Counted from the stretch's first letter, positions 33,692-43,206 are shown. The stretch: DNA of 64,000 bases from Sedimenticola hydrogenitrophicus (GCF_025175675.1 NZ_JANIOA010000018.1:30509-94508), one strand, 5' to 3'. Numbers and translations are program-made. Notes: generated from the sequence alone by a model not told the origin.

Positions 33692-35785
33692 TCACCAGCG
33701 CCATACCTTCGGCAACAGTCCAACCAGCGCCGTGTCGGTCACCGGCTTGCTCAGGTAGTATCCCTGCACCAGGTCGCAATCGCGGGCGCGCAGGAATTCC
33801 AATTGTTCCAGGGTTTCGACCCCTTCGGCGACGATCTCCAGGCCCAGCTTGCGCGCCAGCGAAATGCTCGCCTCGACAATCGCCTCATCGCCCGGGTCCC
33901 GGCCCAGATCCGCCACGAAGGTCTGGTCGATCTTCAACACATTGACCGGGAACCGCTTCAGGTAGGCCAGGGAGGAGTAGCCGGTGCCGAAATCATCGAT
34001 GGCGGTGCGCACCCCCAGGGTATGCAACGCCTCCAGGATCTCCGCCGCACCGAGCGGGTCGCGCATCACCATGTTCTCGGTGATCTCCAGCTCCAGCTTC
34101 CCGGGCGGCATCTGCTCCTCCGCCAGGGCGCGGCGCACCTTGTCCAGCAGGTCCCGGTCGTTGAACTGGATGGCCGAGACATTGACCGAAATGCGCGGCC
34201 CGTGAAACCCCGCCTCGCGCCACTGGCGATGCAACCGGCAAGCCTGCCGCAGCACCCATTCGCCCACCGGAATGATGAGCCCCGATGTTTCCAGCAGGGG
34301 GACAAAATCGGCCGGTGACACCAGCCCGCGCTGCGGATGCTGCCAGCGGATCAACCCTTCGATACCCACGATCTCGCCGCCGCGCAGACTCACCTGGGGC
34401 TGACAGTGCAGGCGGAACTGCTCCTGCTCCAGTGCCTGGCGCAGATCGCTCTCCATGGCCAGGTATTCGTGGCCACGGGCGTTCATGCGCGGCGCATAGA
34501 AACGGTACTGGTTGAGTCCCGAAGACTTGGACTGGTACATGGCCGTGTCGGCGTGGCGCAACAGGTCCTCCACGTTCTCCCCATCATGCGGGTAGAGGGC
34601 GATGCCGGTACTGAAGGTGACGTACACCTTATGCAGGCCGATGTTCACCGGGCTCTCGAAGGCGGCATGCAGCTTGCGCAGGACCACCACGGTATTGTCG
34701 ACGCCCGACAGGTCATCCACCATGATGGTGAACTCATCCCCCCCATGCCGCGCCACCGTATCGTTGGGCCGCAGGCAGCCGGTCAGCCGCTGCGCTACCT
34801 GTTGCAGCAGCGCATCACCCGCGGCATGCCCCAGGGTGTCATTGATGCGTTTGAAATTGTCCAGATCCAGGAACAACACGGCCACACAGCTGTCGTGGCG
34901 CCGGGCCCGTTCCAGCGCCGAGGTCATATGATCGATGAGGAAGTAGCGGTTTGGCAGGCTGGTCAGCGTGTCGTGGGTAGCACGATGCTGCAACTCCGCC
35001 TCGAAGCGTTTCCGTTCCGATATGTCCCGGGCGATGATCGACAGATCCTCCAGCTCCCCCTGCGGGTTGTGGCGCGCCAGTACCACCAGCGACACCGGCA
35101 GTTCATCGCCTTCGGCGATCTGCAATACGGTCTCCCCGCTCCAGGAGTGATGCTTACGCACATGGGGAATCACGTCCACTATCAGCTGTTGGGCCATATC
35201 CTCCGGGAAGATATCCTGCATGCCGCGCCCCTCGATCTGCTGCTGGGTGTCCAACCCCAACAGCCGACGGCCGGCGCCGTTGAGATAGCGCAGCCGGCCG
35301 TCCGGTGCATGGATGGCGACCAGGTCCGGAGTCGCCTCCAGGACCGCGGCCAGCCGGTTGCGCGCCGCTTCGACCTGGCGCCGTTCGCGGCACGTTCTGG
35401 CATCCCGCAGTTCGCGCTCGACGCTCGGCAGCAGCCGCGCCAGCTGGCCCTTCATGACGAAGTCTTGGGCGCCCCGTTTCATCGCCTCCACCGCCGCCTC
35501 TTCGCCGATGGTGCCGGAGACAAAGATGAACGGGATATCCGGATCATACCGACGCACCAGCTCCAGGGCGCGGGTACCGCTGAAGTTGGGCATGGAGAAG
35601 TCGGAAAAGATAATGTCCCAGGGGGACTGCAGCGCCGCTGTCAGGGTCGCTTCCGTATCCACATATTCCCAGTCGAACTTAAGCCCGCCCGCCTGGAGAA
35701 AATCCGCCAGCAGCAAGGCATCGTTCTCCACGTCCTCAATGATCAGTACGTGCAGAAGTGGGGTGGGGGTTTCGGATTGCGTCAT
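33692..35785 (-). CDS. Response regulator with PAS, GGDEF and EAL domains
   Basis: The 697-residue protein has a receiver (Asp62 in IIFSDFSMPNFSG), a PAS domain (about 145-260), GGDEF (265-430) and EAL (440-690). The cyclase looks competent: LFLDLDNFKRIND, GGDEF at 348-352, and an RxxD inhibitory site RPND at 339-342. In the EAL domain the signature is EGLIR (476-480), which still fits ExLxR; ITENMVM, DDFGTGYSS and AEGVET are intact. It may therefore be bifunctional. It is the last gene of a kinase/receiver/effector cassette, paralogous to 13311-17185. Confidence 0.9.
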   Translation of the reverse strand: MTQSETPTPLLHVLIIEDVENDALLLADFLQAGGLKFDWEYVDTEATLTAALQSPWDIIFSDFSMPNFSGTRALELVRRYDPDIPFIFVSGTIGEEAAVEAMKRGAQDFVMKGQLARLLPSVERELRDARTCRERRQVEAARNRLAAVLEATPDLVAIHAPDGRLRYLNGAGRRLLGLDTQQQIEGRGMQDIFPEDMAQQLIVDVIPHVRKHHSWSGETVLQIAEGDELPVSLVVLARHNPQGELEDLSIIARDISERKRFEAELQHRATHDTLTSLPNRYFLIDHMTSALERARRHDSCVAVLFLDLDNFKRINDTLGHAAGDALLQQVAQRLTGCLRPNDTVARHGGDEFTIMVDDLSGVDNTVVVLRKLHAAFESPVNIGLHKVYVTFSTGIALYPHDGENVEDLLRHADTAMYQSKSSGLNQYRFYAPRMNARGHEYLAMESDLRQALEQEQFRLHCQPQVSLRGGEIVGIEGLIRWQHPQRGLVSPADFVPLLETSGLIIPVGEWVLRQACRLHRQWREAGFHGPRISVNVSAIQFNDRDLLDKVRRALAEEQMPPGKLELEITENMVMRDPLGAAEILEALHTLGVRTAIDDFGTGYSSLAYLKRFPVNVLKIDQTFVADLGRDPGDEAIVEASISLARKLGLEIVAEGVETLEQLEFLRARDCDLVQGYYLSKPVTDTALVGLLPKVWRW

Positions 35786-35806
35786 GGGTGATCTCCATTT
35801 CCGGCA

Positions 35807-36253
35807 TCAATCAGGCGGGGGCTGATTGAGCAACAGCCAGTACAGTCCTAACTGTCCGGCCGCCCTGACAAATTCATCAAAATCCACCGGCTTGCGAACA
35901 TAGCTGTTGGCGCCCAGGGTATACCCCTTGAGTCGGTCCTCGTCCTCGTTGGACGAGGTCAGGATGACCACCGGCAGCAGTTGCGTACGCGCATCCGCGC
36001 GGATGCGCCGCAGCACTTCCAGACCATCGATCTTGGGTAGCTTCAGATCCAGCAGCACCACCGCCGGCAGATCGGTGACCTCGCGCCCGCTGTAGATCCC
36101 GTTTGCGAACAGGTAGTCCAACGCCTCGACGCCGTTGCGCGCCACCACCACCCGGTTGCCGACGTGGTTGGCGGCTAGCGCATCGAGTGTCAGCAGCTCA
36201 TCATCCGGATTGTCTTCTACCAGCAGAATCACCTTGTCGCTCATGTCGCTCAT
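35807..36253 (-). CDS. Rcp1-like single-domain response regulator
   Basis: A 148-residue receiver with VILLVEDNPDDELL, the phosphoacceptor Asp in VVLLDLKLPKIDGL, VVILTSS and SYVRKPVDF, and the C-terminal QLGLYWLLLNQPP. The start at 36253 has AGGAG 7 bp upstream and overlaps the kinase stop codon (ATGA). It closely matches the receiver at 14930-15367. It belongs to a cassette with the kinase upstream and the GGDEF-EAL regulator downstream (21-bp gap). Confidence 0.92.
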   Translation of the reverse strand: MSDMSDKVILLVEDNPDDELLTLDALAANHVGNRVVVARNGVEALDYLFANGIYSGREVTDLPAVVLLDLKLPKIDGLEVLRRIRADARTQLLPVVILTSSNEDEDRLKGYTLGANSYVRKPVDFDEFVRAAGQLGLYWLLLNQPPPD

Positions 36254-38796
36254 GTCGCGCTCCTTGTCCGATCCAGAGTGAAATAGAAGGTCGCCCCATC
36301 GCCGACGCTACCTTCGGCCCAGATGCGCCCGCCGTGCTTATGGATGATCCGCTGCACTGTCGCCAGGCCGATACCGGTGCCGGGAAACTCGCCGCTGTCG
36401 TGCAACCGCTGAAAGGCGCCAAACAGTTTGTCGACATAGGCCATATCGAAACCGGCCCCGTTATCCCGGACATGGAAGACACAGATCCCATCCTCGCTGG
36501 CACTGCCGCCGACCTCGATCAGCGCCTCCGCGCACTGGCCGGTGAATTTCCAGGCATTGCCCAACAGGTTATCCATCACCACACGCAGCAGCTGGACATC
36601 ACCCTGTACATACAGATCCGGCTGAACCGTGAAGCGTACCCGGCGTTGCGGTTCCGCCTGGCGCAACTCCTCCAGCACCTTGCCGGCCAGCCGGGTCAGG
36701 TCCACCAGCTCCTGCTTGAGTTCGGCACGGCTGACCCGGGACAACTTGAGCAGATCGTCGATCAGTGTTGCCATGCGCTGGGCGGCGGCCCGCACCCGCT
36801 GCAGCCGGTCACGCCCGCGCTCGTCCAGCGACCCGGCATAGTCACTCAGCAGGGTGCTGCTGAAACCGTCAATGGCGCGCAGCGGCGCACGCAGGTCGTG
36901 AGAGACGGAATAGGAGAAGGCCTCCAGTTCCCGGTTGGTGGACTCCAGCGCCGTAGTCCTGGCACGTAAGACCTCATTCAGCTGCTGGATCTGCAGGTCA
37001 CTCTCCTTGCGTTCACTGATATCCTCTATGACACCGTCAAAATAGATCCGTCCGGCGAAATCCTGCTTCTTTACCGCCGTTATCGCCGCATAAAAGTTCT
37101 TTCCCCGCAACGTCTTCATGTGGTGTTCTTCACCGTTCACATGGCCTTGTCGCTGGAGTCGGTCGCTGAATGCCCGCTGGCGGGCACGGTCACAAAACAG
37201 ATCCGTCAGGGCGCAGTTCATCAACTCATCCGCGGACTCGGCCTCAAACATCTCCCGCATCGCCTGGTTCACCTCAAGGAAGCGGCCCGACTCATCCCCG
37301 CTGCTGCGATACACCCCCACCGGCAGGTTGTTCACCAGCTCCCGATAGCGTGCCTCGATCAGGCGCTGCGCCTCCTCGGCCCGCTTGCGTGACGTGATAT
37401 CGCGAATGATGCCGGTCACCAGCAGCCCGCCGGCGGATTTCAGCGGACTCAGACTGATCTCCACCGGGAACTCGGTGCCATTCTTGCGGCGACCGAACAA
37501 TTCAACACCGGCCCCCATGGGCCTGACCACCGGTTTTTCCGAATAGTCCTGCCGATAAACCGTATGGCGGCCGCGAAAGCGTTCCGGGATCAGCTGTTCA
37601 ACCGGTTGCCCGATCAGCTCATCACGGCCGTAACCAAACCACTTCTCGGCCTGGCTATTGATCAGATTGATCTGCCCTGCCCGATTGATGATCACGATGG
37701 CGTCGGGCGCGGAATCCAACAGCCCGCGGAAACGCGCCTCGCTGTCGCTGATCCCGGCCACGGCAAGCCGCCGCTGCAGGTCTTTGCGCACAATGACGCC
37801 ACCCACCAGGGCCAGCAGCAGCGTCAGTATCAGGAACACCAGCAGGTAGTTGTGGCTGCGCCCGGCCAGTTCGCCGGCGACCACCGCCCGCGGCAGGCGG
37901 CTGACCAGATACCAGCGTTCCGCGTTCAAGCCGAGGGGCAGGGTCTCCGGTTCCAGCCGCCGGTAGCTGAAAATCCCCTCATCGTGCGTCACCTGATCCT
38001 GCACCCGGCCGCCCTGCATCGCCGACCAGATCTCCGCGTATGCGCCGGCGAAGCTGTGTGACCGACGATCGGGATACATAAAGCCCCACTCCTGCCGCGG
38101 CGTCGGGCCCAGCAGCCAGTATCCGTCCGCGTTGAGCAGCCACGGGTGATTGCCGGAGCCGGTGGTGATCTTGCGCAGCCGGTCGAGCAGCCGCTGCCCC
38201 AGATAGTTCAGCATGATCAGTCCGCGCGGCTTGCCCGCCTGATCGAACACCGGCGTGCCGAAGCGGATCATCGGCTTGAGCGGTCGCTCGATCCTGGCCT
38301 GCTCGATATTGAGATCGAAAGGCGAGACGTAGATCCCGCCCTTCTCCAGGGCCAGGGTTTGCCGGACATAGTAGCGGTCCGTCTTGTCCTGCAGTTGATC
38401 GGGCGGGGTAGCCCGGGGAACGCCTCCATTCCAGTCGACACGGACCCGTTCCCGACCCGCCTCATCAAGGAACCGGGCCTGGTCATACAGACCGCGATGC
38501 CGGGTAAAGGTGAGCAGGTCCTCGCCGAGGCGGGCCTGTGCCGCGGGATCGCCGGTTTCGAGCCACTGCTGTAGCGACGACTGTTCGGCCAGATAAAGGG
38601 CATCGCCGCGCACCCGATCCAGTTCCGTCTCGATCAGCTGGACCGCCAGTTGAATCACATGCTGTTCATCGGCACGCGCGATCTGCCGTATCCCGCTGGC
38701 CTCGGCGTTGAACAGCAGCCACAGCACCACCGCCAGCACCAGTGACAGCGGTGCCAGTATCCCCAGCAATCTGTATGCGAATCGCCAATTCCACAT
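36250..38796 (-). CDS. Membrane histidine kinase with Cache-like sensor and two PAS domains
   Basis: From the ATG at 38796 (MWNWRFAYRLLGILAPL) the protein has 848 residues. It has a first helix, a large periplasmic double-Cache-like region (YYVRQTLALEKGGIYVSPFDLN ... GLIMLNYLG), and a second helix near residue 320. Two PAS domains follow (ARFRGLLDSAPDAIVIINRAGQINLINSQAEKWFGY; then ELVNNLPVGVYRS). HisKA with FSYSVSHDLRAPLRAIDGF and HATPase motifs DNGAGFDM and GTGIGLATVQRI end the protein. The frame opens further upstream, but only with a TTG lacking a good ribosome site. The catalytic half is closely related to the kinase at 13311-14930, while the sensor is unrelated. Confidence 0.87.
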   Translation of the reverse strand: MWNWRFAYRLLGILAPLSLVLAVVLWLLFNAEASGIRQIARADEQHVIQLAVQLIETELDRVRGDALYLAEQSSLQQWLETGDPAAQARLGEDLLTFTRHRGLYDQARFLDEAGRERVRVDWNGGVPRATPPDQLQDKTDRYYVRQTLALEKGGIYVSPFDLNIEQARIERPLKPMIRFGTPVFDQAGKPRGLIMLNYLGQRLLDRLRKITTGSGNHPWLLNADGYWLLGPTPRQEWGFMYPDRRSHSFAGAYAEIWSAMQGGRVQDQVTHDEGIFSYRRLEPETLPLGLNAERWYLVSRLPRAVVAGELAGRSHNYLLVFLILTLLLALVGGVIVRKDLQRRLAVAGISDSEARFRGLLDSAPDAIVIINRAGQINLINSQAEKWFGYGRDELIGQPVEQLIPERFRGRHTVYRQDYSEKPVVRPMGAGVELFGRRKNGTEFPVEISLSPLKSAGGLLVTGIIRDITSRKRAEEAQRLIEARYRELVNNLPVGVYRSSGDESGRFLEVNQAMREMFEAESADELMNCALTDLFCDRARQRAFSDRLQRQGHVNGEEHHMKTLRGKNFYAAITAVKKQDFAGRIYFDGVIEDISERKESDLQIQQLNEVLRARTTALESTNRELEAFSYSVSHDLRAPLRAIDGFSSTLLSDYAGSLDERGRDRLQRVRAAAQRMATLIDDLLKLSRVSRAELKQELVDLTRLAGKVLEELRQAEPQRRVRFTVQPDLYVQGDVQLLRVVMDNLLGNAWKFTGQCAEALIEVGGSASEDGICVFHVRDNGAGFDMAYVDKLFGAFQRLHDSGEFPGTGIGLATVQRIIHKHGGRIWAEGSVGDGATFYFTLDRTRSAT

Positions 38797-39098
38797 GACC
38801 GATACGTTAATCCAGCACCTGTCCGGATCATCCCGATCCAGATCATCATTCCTTCGAAACAGGTGGCGCAATCGAGCCCATTTACCGCTATTTCAGAGGT
38901 TTCCACCCGGCATGGCTCCCCTCGGACACCGCGAACCCGACGATATGGCCAGCGCCGGATGCCTGGCGGGTCACAGAACGGCCTTCACAGGGGAACAGAC
39001 CTCAACTATAGGTCATCACCGGAAATACATTAGTATTTTAGTCAAGAATCGGGGTACGGATCAGAGATCGGTCACAGATACGCCAGTTGCGGAAATAT
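38797..39098. other. Intergenic region upstream of the Cache kinase
   Basis: About 300 bp that should hold the promoter of the minus-strand kinase/receiver/GGDEF-EAL operon. I see no gene or RNA structure in it. It ends at the direct repeat that begins at 39099. Confidence 0.4.
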
Positions 39099-39311
39099 CC
39101 CCGCAATACCCCCGGACCAGCCATTGCGGCGGGACAACTTTTCGTACCCACGGCGCCTTCCCGGATCGGTAAAGGATTATTCCTCTCACCAAGAGCGCAT
39201 AGATTATAGGGGTGTATCGATTTTCCTTGGCGTGCTTGACGTCTTGGCGAGAGTCCATTGGCCCTCTCTCAAGCAGAGGCGCTCGGCCGATAGACAGGAT
39301 AAACCTGACGA
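39099..39311. repeat. Long direct repeat, left copy, beside trkH
   Basis: About 210 bp that match 43306-43531 in the same orientation, including ACAACTTTTCGTACCCACGG, GGATCGGTAAAGGATTATTC, GATTATAGGGGTGTAT and GAGAGTCCATTGGCCCTCTC. This copy lacks a short GCCAAGAC segment present in the other. Inside is an inverted motif related to GCCAAGACGCCAAG / CTTGGCG. Together the copies bracket the trkH/kinase/regulator block. Confidence 0.85.
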
Positions 39312-39346
39312 CTCCCCCGGCAGCGCCGGGGGACTACCCAAGGGAT

Positions 39347-40792
39347 TCAGCGGCGCCAGAACGCGGGGCTCAACACCACCAGCAGGGTGAAGATCTCCAG
39401 GCGGCCCAGCAGCATGGCGAAGGAGAGTATCCACTTGGCCGAATCGGACACTGACTGGAAGTTACTGGCCACGTCACCCAGCCCGGGACCCAGGTTGTTC
39501 ATGCTGGTGGCCACCGCGCTGAAGGCGGTTACCTGATCCAGGCCCTGGCCCATGAGAAACAGCATGAACAGCACGAAGGTGGCGACGTAGACGCTAAAGA
39601 AGCTACGCACCGCGTCTGCGACCCGCACGTCGATCACCTTGCCCTGCAGCTGCAGCGACCTGATCATGGAGGGGTGCATCAGCCGCTGGATCTCCAGTCC
39701 TGCCCCCTTGCCCATGATGACGAAGCGGATCACTTTCATGCCGCCGGCGGTGGAGCCGGCACAGCCGCCGACAAAACTGATCAGGATCAGCAGCAGTGGC
39801 AGCATGGTGGGCCAGACTGAGAAATCGTCGATGCCATAGCCGGTACTGGTGACGACCGAGGCGACGGTAAACGAGGCGTAGCGCAGGGACTCCAGCAGGC
39901 TGTCCCGGGCGCCCTCGAGGTAGAGCACGGCACTGGTCACCAGGATCACCGCGAGGACCAGCGACAGGAACACCCGGACCTCCACGCTCTGCCAGTAGGG
40001 GCGAAAAGAGAGCTGTTTCCAGACCAGAAAATGGACACTGAAACTGATCCCGCCGAGCAGCATGAACAGGGTCGCCACATTCTCTATAAAGACACTGTCA
40101 AAATAACCCAGGCTGGCATCATGGGTGGAGAAACCGCCGGTGGAGACGGTGGTCAGGCTGTGTGCCACGGCATCGAACAGGGACATGCCGCCGGCCCAGT
40201 AAAGTAGCGCGCAGGCCAGGGTCATCACCAGATAGAGCTTCCACAGCGCCTGGGCGGTGTGGGCGATGCGCGGGGTCAGCTTCTCATCCTTCATCGGCCC
40301 CGGGGTCTCCGCCTTGAACATCTGCATGCCGCCGATACCCAGCATGGGCAGCAGGGCGATGGCCGAGACCACCACACCGATGCCGCCGAGCCACTGCATC
40401 TCCTGGCGGAAAAAGAGTATCGAGGGCGGCAGATCATCCAGGCCGGTGATCACCGTGGCGCCGGTGGTGGTAAAGGCCGACACCGATTCGAACAGGGCAT
40501 CCGCAACGCTCAAGCCGAGGCCGAAGATAAACGGCAGCATGCCCAGCAGACTGGTCACCAGCCACAGCACCACCACAATAATGAAACCATCACGGGTGCG
40601 CAGTTGGGTCTCGTGTTTTGCCGACAACAACCAGAGCACCAGCCCGCTGATCAGGCTGAACAGCACCAGCAGGGAAAAATGCATGGTCTCACCGTCGTGG
40701 TAGAGCAGTGAGATAACCAGGGGCGGCAGCAAGCTACCGCTGAACAGCAACAGCCAGATGCCGAGTACTTGGGCGATAATGGAAGGATTCAT
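39347..40792 (-). CDS. trkH: TrkH-type potassium uptake membrane subunit
   Basis: The 481-residue protein has the four-fold M1-P-M2 architecture. Selectivity-filter segments TTTGATVITGLDDLP, LTTVSTGGFSTHD, FVGGCAGSTAGGMKVIR and TSMNNLGPGLG are visible, and the start MNPSIIAQVLGIWLLLFSG and length are as in TrkH. It imports K+ with protons, gated by TrkA, which is not in the window. An ATG at 40792 is used; the reading frame extends further upstream only over the antisense of the next gene. It is divergent from a KdpD-like kinase, an unusual pairing. Confidence 0.93.
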   Translation of the reverse strand: MNPSIIAQVLGIWLLLFSGSLLPPLVISLLYHDGETMHFSLLVLFSLISGLVLWLLSAKHETQLRTRDGFIIVVVLWLVTSLLGMLPFIFGLGLSVADALFESVSAFTTTGATVITGLDDLPPSILFFRQEMQWLGGIGVVVSAIALLPMLGIGGMQMFKAETPGPMKDEKLTPRIAHTAQALWKLYLVMTLACALLYWAGGMSLFDAVAHSLTTVSTGGFSTHDASLGYFDSVFIENVATLFMLLGGISFSVHFLVWKQLSFRPYWQSVEVRVFLSLVLAVILVTSAVLYLEGARDSLLESLRYASFTVASVVTSTGYGIDDFSVWPTMLPLLLILISFVGGCAGSTAGGMKVIRFVIMGKGAGLEIQRLMHPSMIRSLQLQGKVIDVRVADAVRSFFSVYVATFVLFMLFLMGQGLDQVTAFSAVATSMNNLGPGLGDVASNFQSVSDSAKWILSFAMLLGRLEIFTLLVVLSPAFWRR

Positions 40793-40963
40793 GGGACCAG
40801 GCGGTAACGCTACAATCAGCCGATGGCCTATTATCGGAACCGTCCCCGACCCGGTCACATAAAAATAACGTAAAAATTTTATGCTTTTTTTATTTATCAC
40901 CATCGCCGCAGACAGCACAATGGACTCACCAACCCAGGATCCGAAACACGGAAACCGGTAGCC
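40793..40963. promoter_or_regulatory. Divergent promoter region of trkH and the KdpD-like kinase
   Basis: A 171-bp spacer with an AT-rich core (ATAAAAATAACGTAAAAATT near 40860) between two GC-rich genes transcribed away from each other. It is the logical binding region for the KdpE-like regulator, though I cannot point to a confirmed box. Confidence 0.4.
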
Positions 40964-42475
40964 ATGCCCATAGCCATCGACAACAGCAGCTCCGAACATC
41001 TGTTCACCCAGAAACCGATGGCCTATGCCGGGGCCATTCTCATCGTGCTGGTCTCGGCCAGCCTGGCCTTCCTGCTGCACCGGCTGATGCCCCACGCCAA
41101 CCTCTCGCTGCTGTTCCTGACCGGGGTGTTGATCATCTCCGCGCGTACCGGACTGGGTCCGTCGCTGGTGGCCAGCGTGCTCAGCTTTCTCACCTACAAC
41201 TTTTTCTTTACCCCGCCCTTCTACACTTTCGACGTAGCCGACGACGGCGACGTGGCCACCCTGGTCTTCTTCCTGCTGATGGCCGCCATCGCCGGCAACC
41301 TGGCGGCCCGCATGCACCGGGAAATGATGCAACGGCACCTCTCGCTGCAGCGCATCTCCAATCTTTATGAATTCAGCCGCCGCATGTCCTCGGCCGCCGA
41401 TACCCGGGAGGTGCTGGACACCCTGGTGGCTCAGTTTGCCCATTCACTCGACCGCCCGGTGGCGGTTTACCTTCCAGACGAGCAGGGAATCGCGACCCCG
41501 CGGGCCGGCACGGACCTGTCCGCCGCCCCCCCGGCCATCGATCCACGGCAGGCGTGGACGACCGGCAACGCCGAGCCGGTGCTGCGGGACGGCTGGCAGC
41601 TGTTGCCGCTGATCACCGACCGCGAACCGCTCGGCCTGCTGGCGCTCCAGGGCGATGCGCTGGACGGCGAACAGCTGCCGCTGTCACGCAGCCTGTGCGA
41701 ACAGGCGGCGATCGCCCTGCACCGCACCCAGTTGGTGGCCGACCTGGAACAGGCGCGACTGGTCTCGGAAACAGAGCAGTTGCGTTCCGCCCTGCTGTCG
41801 TCGGTCTCCCACGACCTGCGCACCCCGCTCGCCTCCATCATCGGTTCCACCACCAGCCTGCTGGAGTACGGGGACAACTTCAGCCGCGAGGACCGTACCG
41901 AACTCCTGGAGACCGTGGTGGAGGAGGCGCAACGGCTGGACCGCCATATCCAGAACCTGCTGGACATGACCCGTCTGGGCCAGGGCACCCTGACCCTGCG
42001 GCGCGACTGGGTGGACCTGCATGACATCTTCTCCAGCGCCACGGAGCGGATGCGCGACCCGTTGAAGGGCTGGCCCCTGGAGATCGCCATCGCCCCCGAT
42101 ATGCCCCTGCTCTGGGTGCACGGGGTGCTGATCGAGCAGGCACTGGTGAACCTGTTGGACAACGCGCTGCGCTTCTCCCCCGCCAACGGCCGCATCCTCC
42201 TCAGCGCCGCTTTCATCGACGGCCAGGTGGAGATCCAGGTGTGTGACGAGGGCCCCGGCATTCCGCCGGAGGAGCGGGAGAAGATATTCGACATGTTCTA
42301 TACCGCACGCCAGGGCGACCGCGGCAACCGCCAGGGCACCGGTCTGGGGCTGGCCATCGTGCGCGGCATGATCCTGGCCCACGGCGGCGGCGTCAGCGCC
42401 GAGGACGGCCCGAACGGCCGTGGCACCTGCATACGCATCCGGCTGCCGGCCGGCCAGCCGGAACCGGGAGAATAA
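40964..42475 (+). CDS. KdpD-like histidine kinase lacking the N-terminal KdpD/USP region
   Basis: The 503-residue kinase begins with four clustered helices (about 20-116; DUF4118: LTGVLIISARTGLGPSLVASVLSFLTYNFFFTPP), as in the transmembrane part of KdpD. A GAF-like region, HisKA with LLSSVSHDLRTPLASIIGS (His283) and HATPase motifs LVNLLDNALRFSP, DEGPGIP and GTGLGLAIV follow. The roughly 400-residue N-terminal ATP-binding and universal-stress-like domains of KdpD are absent; the protein starts just before the membrane domain. A KdpE-like regulator follows after 5 bp, and trkH is divergent. No kdpFABC genes are present. Confidence 0.9.
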   Translation: MPIAIDNSSSEHLFTQKPMAYAGAILIVLVSASLAFLLHRLMPHANLSLLFLTGVLIISARTGLGPSLVASVLSFLTYNFFFTPPFYTFDVADDGDVATLVFFLLMAAIAGNLAARMHREMMQRHLSLQRISNLYEFSRRMSSAADTREVLDTLVAQFAHSLDRPVAVYLPDEQGIATPRAGTDLSAAPPAIDPRQAWTTGNAEPVLRDGWQLLPLITDREPLGLLALQGDALDGEQLPLSRSLCEQAAIALHRTQLVADLEQARLVSETEQLRSALLSSVSHDLRTPLASIIGSTTSLLEYGDNFSREDRTELLETVVEEAQRLDRHIQNLLDMTRLGQGTLTLRRDWVDLHDIFSSATERMRDPLKGWPLEIAIAPDMPLLWVHGVLIEQALVNLLDNALRFSPANGRILLSAAFIDGQVEIQVCDEGPGIPPEEREKIFDMFYTARQGDRGNRQGTGLGLAIVRGMILAHGGGVSAEDGPNGRGTCIRIRLPAGQPEPGE

Positions 42476-42480
42476 CAGCG

Positions 42481-43206
42481 ATGCCGCAAGAGACCATCCT
42501 GGTGGTTGAGGACGAGGCGCAGATCCGCAAGTTTCTGCGCATCAGCCTGGAGGCACACCGCTACAGCGTGCACGAGGCGCGCCTCGGCGATGAGGGGCTG
42601 GCGCTGTGCGTGGCCCGGTCGCCGGACCTGGTCATCCTCGACCTGGGACTGCCCGATATGGATGGCCAGGAGTTCATCGCCCGCCTGCGCGAGTGGTCCG
42701 GCGTCCCAATTATCGTGTTGTCGGTACGCGCCGACGAGACCCAGAAGGTGGCCGCCCTGGATGCCGGCGCCAACGACTACGTCACCAAGCCGTTCGGCAT
42801 CAGTGAACTGATGGCGCGCATCCGCGTGGTGCTGCGCGACGCGCGCCAGCCCCGGGCGACCCAACGGTTGTTCGAATCGCAGGGGCTGCGGGTCGACCTC
42901 TCATTGCGTGACGTCAGCGTGGATGGCCATCCGGTCCACCTCACCAAGAAGGAGTATGAGCTGCTGCACCTGCTGATCGCCTCGCCAGGCCAGGTACTGA
43001 CCCACCAGCAGATCCTCCGGGCCATCTGGGGACCGGCGCAACAGGAGGAGACCCACTACCTGAGGGTGCTGATGGGTCAGCTGCGTAGCAAACTGGGTGA
43101 CGATCCCGCCCATCCGCGCTTCATCATCACCGTGCAGGGGGTCGGCTACCGGCTGGCCCTGCCGATCGCCCTGGACGACAACAATCAGGATTCGGAATCA
43201 AATTAA
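42481..43206 (+). CDS. KdpE-like OmpR-family response regulator
   Basis: The 241-residue protein has a receiver (ILVVEDEAQIRKFLRISLEAHRY, phosphoacceptor in LVILDLGLPDMDGQEF, VTKPFGISELMARIRV). A winged-helix DNA-binding domain follows (VHLTKKEYELLHLLIASPGQVLTHQQILRAIWGP ... YLRVLMGQLRSKL ... GVGYRL), as in KdpE. It forms a two-gene operon with the KdpD-like kinase. The likely target is trkH or its own promoter in the 171-bp divergent spacer, rather than kdpFABC, which is absent here. Confidence 0.92.
   Translation: MPQETILVVEDEAQIRKFLRISLEAHRYSVHEARLGDEGLALCVARSPDLVILDLGLPDMDGQEFIARLREWSGVPIIVLSVRADETQKVAALDAGANDYVTKPFGISELMARIRVVLRDARQPRATQRLFESQGLRVDLSLRDVSVDGHPVHLTKKEYELLHLLIASPGQVLTHQQILRAIWGPAQQEETHYLRVLMGQLRSKLGDDPAHPRFIITVQGVGYRLALPIALDDNNQDSESN

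Noticed and set aside
39347..41443. Extended TrkH of 698 residues starting near 41443
   Set aside because: The extra N-terminal part is the antisense of the KdpD-like kinase and of the promoter region; the ATG at 40792 gives the normal TrkH N-terminus.
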